The translations under genes and the position numbers were made by a program. Below are positions 6,350 to 9,101 of a stretch of DNA of 9,101 bases, piece by piece. Each line of letters starts with the position of its first letter. The first letter of the stretch is position 1. The stretch lies in assembly GCA_947177115.1 (NCBI GenBank), contig CAMWTG010000096.1:1-9101 (forward strand). The letters are read 5' to 3'. This DNA is from an uncultured Clostridia bacterium. GTDB lineage: Bacteria; Bacillota; Clostridia; Oscillospirales; Oscillospiraceae. The notes below the pieces were generated by a model, which was not told where the DNA came from, searched no databases, and worked only from the letters and a program-made list of their open reading frames with translations.

Positions 6350-7582
6350 TTACTTGGCAATGACCTTCTTCAGCTTGGCAAAGCGGGGCAGACCGTTCAC
6401 CTTCTTCATCTTGGTCTCGCCCTGAATAAGGGGGAGGGCGTAGTCAATGAAAGCCTGTGTGACGCCGTTGTGCTCAGCATTGATCCACTCAATGGGGACC
6501 TTCTTCTCAGTGTTGGCCACATCAGTGAGGTTGAACAGCTTGGTCTTGCAGACATACTTGCCGTCCTCATAGCTGCGCTCGAAGCCAACCATCTTGTCAG
6601 TGAGACCAGCAACAGCATTCTCTACGGCAGCCTTACCGGCCATGAAGGACTCATCGATATCCGTCTGGGACGCCAGATGAGCGCCGCAGCGCTGGAGCAG
6701 GCTCAGCTCGATACCCCGGACCTTGGCGCCGGTCTCCTTCTTCACGACATCGGCCAGCATAGCAGCCAGACCGCCCAGCTGGGCATGGCCGAAGCCATCG
6801 GTAGCGGAAGTCTTGGCCTCGGAGACAAAGGAGCCATCGGCGTAGTGGATACCCTCGGACACGGCCACCATGCAGTTGCCCTTCTCGGTGTAGACCTTCT
6901 TGACCTCGGCAAGGAACTGATCCATATCAAAGTCGGTCTCGGGGAGATAGATGAGATCGGGACCCGCGCCCATGGCGGTAGCCAGCCCTGCGGCAGCGGT
7001 GAGCCAACCGGCATGACGGCCCATGATCTCGATAATGCAGATCATGCCAGTGTCATACACTCGGGCATCGTGGTAGACCTCCATGCAGGAGGTAGCGATA
7101 TACTTGGCGGCGGAGGAGAATCCGGGGCAGTGGTCGGTACCAAAGAGATCGTTGTCAATGGTCTTGGGCACGCCCATGACGCGGCACTCATAGCCTACCT
7201 TCTGCATATATTTGCTGATCTTGTTGCAGGTATCCATGGAATCGTTGCCGCCGTTATAGAAGAAGTAGCGGACATCGTACTTTTTGAAGATATCCAGAAT
7301 GCGCTTGTAATCGGTATCATCCACGTCAGGGTCAGCAATTTTATAACGGCAGGAGCCCAGAGCGGAGGAGGGGGTGTAGAGCAGCAGCTCCAGCTCATCC
7401 GCGTCCTCCTGGGACATATCGATAAGACGGTCGTTCAGCACGCCCTTGATGCCGTGTTCCGCGCCGTAGACCTTGGTGATGGTCTCGTTATCCAGAGCGG
7501 TGCGGATGACGCCGTATGCGCTGGCATTGATGACGGAAGTGGGGCCGCCGGACTGGCCGATGATGCATGCGCCTTTTAACAT
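6350..7582 (-). CDS. pfp: 6-phosphofructokinase, pyrophosphate-dependent type
   Basis: A 410-residue cytoplasmic phosphofructokinase making fructose 1,6-bisphosphate from fructose 6-phosphate. The phosphate-binding N-terminus reads GQSGGPTSVINAS (9-21). The donor-site motif is GGNDS (111-115): the second acidic position of the PPi-type GGDDS is kept (D114), where ATP enzymes have glycine (GGDGS), while the first aspartate is Asn. The substrate motif is PKTIDND (139-145), with K140, where ATP enzymes usually have Gly. These two features argue for pyrophosphate as donor and a reversible reaction. MGRHAGW (187-193) is the substrate-binding loop. The ATG at 7582 has AGGAGG (7593-7598) 10 nt upstream; an open extension to 7657 overlaps the -10 region and is rejected. 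Divergent from fba and ended by its own terminator. The donor is inferred from motifs only. Confidence 0.88.
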   Translation of the reverse strand: MLKGACIIGQSGGPTSVINASAYGVIRTALDNETITKVYGAEHGIKGVLNDRLIDMSQEDADELELLLYTPSSALGSCRYKIADPDVDDTDYKRILDIFKKYDVRYFFYNGGNDSMDTCNKISKYMQKVGYECRVMGVPKTIDNDLFGTDHCPGFSSAAKYIATSCMEVYHDARVYDTGMICIIEIMGRHAGWLTAAAGLATAMGAGPDLIYLPETDFDMDQFLAEVKKVYTEKGNCMVAVSEGIHYADGSFVSEAKTSATDGFGHAQLGGLAAMLADVVKKETGAKVRGIELSLLQRCGAHLASQTDIDESFMAGKAAVENAVAGLTDKMVGFERSYEDGKYVCKTKLFNLTDVANTEKKVPIEWINAEHNGVTQAFIDYALPLIQGETKMKKVNGLPRFAKLKKVIAK

Positions 7583-7647
7583 AGTGGGTATTCCTCCTGT
7601 TTCTTCTGTATGAAGCATTTTTTGATGAAAGCTGCGCTTTACTCTAT

Positions 7648-7676
7648 AGTATAACAAGATTTTCCAGGTTTGTAAA
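7648..7676 (-). promoter_or_regulatory. Promoter of pfp
   Basis: On the minus strand, TTTACA (-35, 7671-7676), a 17-bp spacer and TATACT (-10, 7648-7653) preceded by TGT, an extended -10. Transcription should begin near 7641, giving a leader of about 60 nt that opens with a small AAAGC/GCTTT hairpin (7628-7640). Confidence 0.8.
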
Positions 7677-7778
7677 CTGAATTTTTACGGCAAATCCCCG
7701 GTTTTTTGCGAAGGCCGTCTTGTGGAAGAGGCAAATTGTACAAACTTCCGCAGTGAAGATCTTTTTTCCACTTACCTG
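7677..7778. other. Shared control region between the pfp and fba promoters
   Basis: About 100 bp between the two -35 boxes, AT-rich at both ends. It contains the palindrome TTGTACAA (7736-7743) at the centre of a wider imperfect dyad, TGTGGAAG (7720-7727) with CTTCCGCA (7745-7752, one G-T type mismatch). A regulator site is possible; I cannot name the factor, and no CggR or clear CcpA consensus is visible. Confidence 0.3.
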
Positions 7779-7806
7779 TTGCAATCTGAGGGAAATGTGG
7801 TAAAAT
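7779..7806 (+). promoter_or_regulatory. Promoter of fba
   Basis: TTGCAA (-35, 7779-7784), a 16-bp spacer and TAAAAT (-10, 7801-7806) with TG at 7798-7799 as an extended -10. The start codon is about 25 nt after the predicted transcription start, with AAGGAGGA (7823-7830) 8 nt before it. Confidence 0.75.
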
Positions 7807-7838
7807 AAACCTAACTTCACGTAAGGAGGACTATTGTC

Positions 7839-8807
7839 ATGCCCCTTGTTACTACTACCGAAATGTTTAAGAAAGCCTATAACGGCGGCTACGCCATTGG
7901 TGCTTTCAATGTCAACAACATGGAGATCGTCCAGGGTATTACCGAAGCTGCCAAGGAAGTCAGCGCTCCCCTGATCCTTCAGGTCTCCAAGGGCGCCCGC
8001 GCCTATGCCAACCACACCTATCTGGTCAAGCTGGTGGAGGCCGCCATTATTGAGACCGGTCTGCCTATCTGCCTGCATCTGGATCACGGCGACAGCTTTG
8101 AGACCTGCAAGAGCTGCATTGACGGCGGCTTTACTTCCGTTATGATCGATGCCTCCAGCAAGCCCTTTGCCGAGAACATCGAGATCACCAAAAAGGTGGT
8201 CGAGTATGCCCATGACCACGGCGTTGTTGTTGAGGCCGAGCTGGGCAGCCTGGCCGGCGTAGAGGACGAGGTCCAGGTTTCCGCCGAGGATTCCTCCTAC
8301 ACCCGCCCCGAAGAGGTGGAGGAGTTCGTGAACAAGACCGGCTGCGACTCCCTGGCGATCGCCATTGGCACCAGCCACGGCGCTTACAAGTTTACCGCCG
8401 CCCAGTGCACCCGCAACGAGAAGGGCGAGTTGGTTCCTCCGCCCCTGCGCTTCGACATTCTGGACGAAGTCGTCAAGCGCCTGCCCGGCTTCCCCATCGT
8501 GCTCCATGGCTCCTCTTCCGTGCCCCAGGAGTTTGTGAAGATGGTCAATGCCAACGGCGGCAAGATGCCCGATGCCGTGGGTATTCCCGAAGAGCAGCTC
8601 CGTCAGGCCGCCCGCAGCGCTGTGTGCAAGATCAACATTGACTCCGACCTGCGGCTGGCTATGACCGGCACCATCCGGCAGTTCTTCTGTGAGCATCCCG
8701 ACAAGTTCGATCCTCGGGAGTATCTGAAGCCCGCCCGCGCCGCCATCAAGGAGCTGGTCAAGCACAAGCTGATCGATGTTCTGGGCTGCGATGGCAAGGC
8801 GTTCTGA
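7839..8807 (+). CDS. fba: Class II fructose-1,6-bisphosphate aldolase
   Basis: A 322-residue zinc-dependent aldolase that reversibly splits fructose 1,6-bisphosphate into glyceraldehyde 3-phosphate and dihydroxyacetone phosphate in the cytoplasm. Motifs in order: GAFNVNNME (21-29), HLDHGDS (80-86) with catalytic D82 and zinc ligand H83, EAELG (132-136) with the likely ligand E134, GTSHGAYKF (177-185) with ligand H180, LHGSSSVP (222-229) with ligand H223, and KINIDSDLR (264-272), where the NIDSD-type loop binds substrate phosphate. Length and motifs fit the class IIB group of Firmicutes. A tagatose-bisphosphate aldolase is the main alternative, but a partner pfp across the divergent promoter favours glycolysis. 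The ATG at 7839 is supported by a strong ribosome site. It appears to be monocistronic. Confidence 0.95.
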   Translation: MPLVTTTEMFKKAYNGGYAIGAFNVNNMEIVQGITEAAKEVSAPLILQVSKGARAYANHTYLVKLVEAAIIETGLPICLHLDHGDSFETCKSCIDGGFTSVMIDASSKPFAENIEITKKVVEYAHDHGVVVEAELGSLAGVEDEVQVSAEDSSYTRPEEVEEFVNKTGCDSLAIAIGTSHGAYKFTAAQCTRNEKGELVPPPLRFDILDEVVKRLPGFPIVLHGSSSVPQEFVKMVNANGGKMPDAVGIPEEQLRQAARSAVCKINIDSDLRLAMTGTIRQFFCEHPDKFDPREYLKPARAAIKELVKHKLIDVLGCDGKAF

Positions 8808-8834
8808 GTAATACAATAACGAACAATTTCTGTG

Positions 8835-8872
8835 GATCCCGGGTTGTCATACTGACAGCCCGGGATCTTTCT
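8835..8872 (+). terminator. Rho-independent terminator of fba
   Basis: A 15-bp stem with one G-U pair, GATCCCGGGTTGTCA (8835-8849) with TGACAGCCCGGGATC (8853-8867), and a 3-nt loop, followed by TTTCT. It begins 28 nt after the fba stop codon. Confidence 0.88.
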
Positions 8873-8917
8873 CCGTTGCAGAAGAGGGGGGGGCAATTTT
8901 TGAAAGGTGATAAGTAT

Positions 8918-9001
8918 ATGGAAAAATGGCTGTATATAAAGAATACAATTATTTGCTTTAAGCAGCAGCTGCTTACTGCCGGCAAGAAGCTGCTTGCTTA
9001 A
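8918..9001 (+). CDS. Possible 27-residue small ORF (unproven)
   Basis: ATG at 8918 with AAAGGTG (8903-8909) 8 nt upstream opens a frame of 27 codons ending in TAA at 8999-9001. The peptide is basic with a hydrophobic centre (MEKWLYIKNTIICF, then a QQLL...KKLL tail). Its last 14 codons lie inside a terminator-like hairpin, which alone would explain the repeated Leu-Leu and Lys/Gln-rich codons. I see no promoter between the fba terminator and this ORF. It matches nothing I recognise and could be chance. It is listed because the ribosome site, size and position are reasonable for a small peptide or leader. Confidence 0.2.
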   Translation: MEKWLYIKNTIICFKQQLLTAGKKLLA

Positions 9002-9009
9002 AAATTTTT
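8957..9009 (+). terminator. Terminator-like hairpin with T5
   Basis: TTTAAGC (8957-8963) pairs with GCTTAAA (8996-9002), and AGCAGCT (8964-8970) with AGCTGCT (8988-8994); one bulged T, one mismatch and three more pairs lead to a 9-nt loop. AA and T5 (9005-9009) follow. It could be a backup terminator after fba, insulating the strong promoter that begins 10 nt downstream, or the end of a small transcript. Confidence 0.55.
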
Positions 9010-9018
9010 GAGAACCCC

Positions 9019-9046
9019 TTGACAAATCCTAAAGTCTGTGTATAAT
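9019..9046 (+). promoter_or_regulatory. Near-consensus sigma-A promoter for a gene beyond the right edge
   Basis: Perfect TTGACA (9019-9024) and perfect TATAAT (9041-9046) with a 16-bp spacer. Such a strong core is usually held down by a repressor, which fits the dyad placed at the start site. Its gene begins past base 9101. Confidence 0.88.
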
Positions 9047-9053
9047 CTAAAGC

Positions 9054-9069
9054 ATGAACACTTGCTCAT
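9054..9069 (+). promoter_or_regulatory. Predicted ArsR/SmtB-type operator
   Basis: ATGAACA-CT-TGCTCAT is a dyad with 7-bp arms (6 of 7 pair) and a 2-bp centre, at the predicted transcription start. ArsR/SmtB metal sensors are known to bind TGAAnA-type imperfect dyads of this kind. A further TGAACA half-site lies at 9086-9091, 31 bp from the first. The assignment is from motif and position only. Confidence 0.5.
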
Positions 9070-9093
9070 ATATTCATTTTGATTTTGAACAGT

Positions 9094-9101
9094 AGGGAGG
9101 G
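9094..9101 (+). promoter_or_regulatory. Ribosome binding site at the right edge
   Basis: AGGGAGGG at the very end of the window lies about 40 nt after the predicted transcription start of the edge promoter. The start codon should follow within roughly 5-12 nt outside the window. Confidence 0.7.

Noticed and set aside
6287..7579. A 430-codon plus-strand open frame over nearly all of pfp
   Set aside because: It is antisense to a clear phosphofructokinase, lacks a ribosome site, starts inside the terminator, and its Leu/Gly/Ile/Val/His-rich sequence is typical of a shadow of GC-biased third codon positions.
7625..7641. Possible CcpA (cre) site in the pfp leader
   Set aside because: The inverted repeat AAAGC/GCTTT has the right look, but the central CG and other consensus bases are missing.
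7583..7657. A 25-residue extension of the phosphofructokinase
   Set aside because: It reaches into the predicted -10 box, and the ATG at 7582 has an ideal ribosome site and the normal PFK N-terminus.
7644..8816. A 390-codon minus-strand open frame over fba
   Set aside because: Antisense shadow of a full-length aldolase with all catalytic motifs; no family signature of its own.
8886..8893. Run of eight G residues
   Set aside because: Probably just a homopolymer tract in a non-coding spacer; it could be length-variable or a sequencing risk, but no phase-variable gene or promoter is attached to it.

Overview
The window looks like chromosomal DNA of a moderately high-GC, low-redundancy Firmicute, most likely a gut clostridial lineage of the Oscillospiraceae/Flavonifractor type. 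This is an inference from strong AGGAGG-type ribosome sites, sigma-A promoters with extended -10 elements, a pyrophosphate-type phosphofructokinase, a clostridial class I aminotransferase and a BlaI/M56 sensor pair. No tRNA, rRNA, CRISPR array, insertion sequence or prophage gene is visible. No gene-free stretch exceeds 300 bases.

Layout. (1) 1-1212: the 3' end of an unrecognised gene, followed 19 nt later by a complete ROK-family sugar kinase, probably one operon. (2) 1213-2633: a 146-nt structured spacer, then a PLP-dependent aspartate-aminotransferase-like enzyme. (3) 2634-3200: a short XRE-HTH protein fused to a zinc ribbon, with its own promoter and a GC-rich terminator. (4) 3219-6286: an operator/promoter block and a translationally coupled two-gene sensor operon, a BlaI/MecI-type repressor overlapping (ATGA) an 864-residue M56 (BlaR1-like) membrane metallopeptidase. 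(5) 6255-6337: convergent terminators. (6) 6350-8867: head-to-head glycolytic genes, pfp on the minus strand and fba on the plus strand, sharing a 256-bp control region with a good promoter facing each way; fba ends at a strong terminator. (7) 8868-9101: an AT-rich stretch with a possible 27-codon ORF ending in a terminator-like hairpin, then a near-perfect sigma-A promoter with an ArsR-type dyad and a ribosome site for a gene starting just beyond the window.

How the parts work together. ROK kinase, PPi-PFK and class II aldolase are all sugar-phosphate steps: the kinase can feed hexose phosphate, Pfp makes fructose-1,6-bisphosphate (reversibly, with pyrophosphate) and Fba splits it. The BlaI/M56 pair is a self-contained stress sensor. 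Its external part is not the penicillin-binding domain of BlaR1/MecR1 but about 530 residues with three Asp-box motifs and a DxDxDG motif, so its signal is unknown. That sensor, with two matched operators placed around its own promoter, is the most interesting item here. The edge promoter with its dyad suggests a metal-responsive gene or operon to the right.
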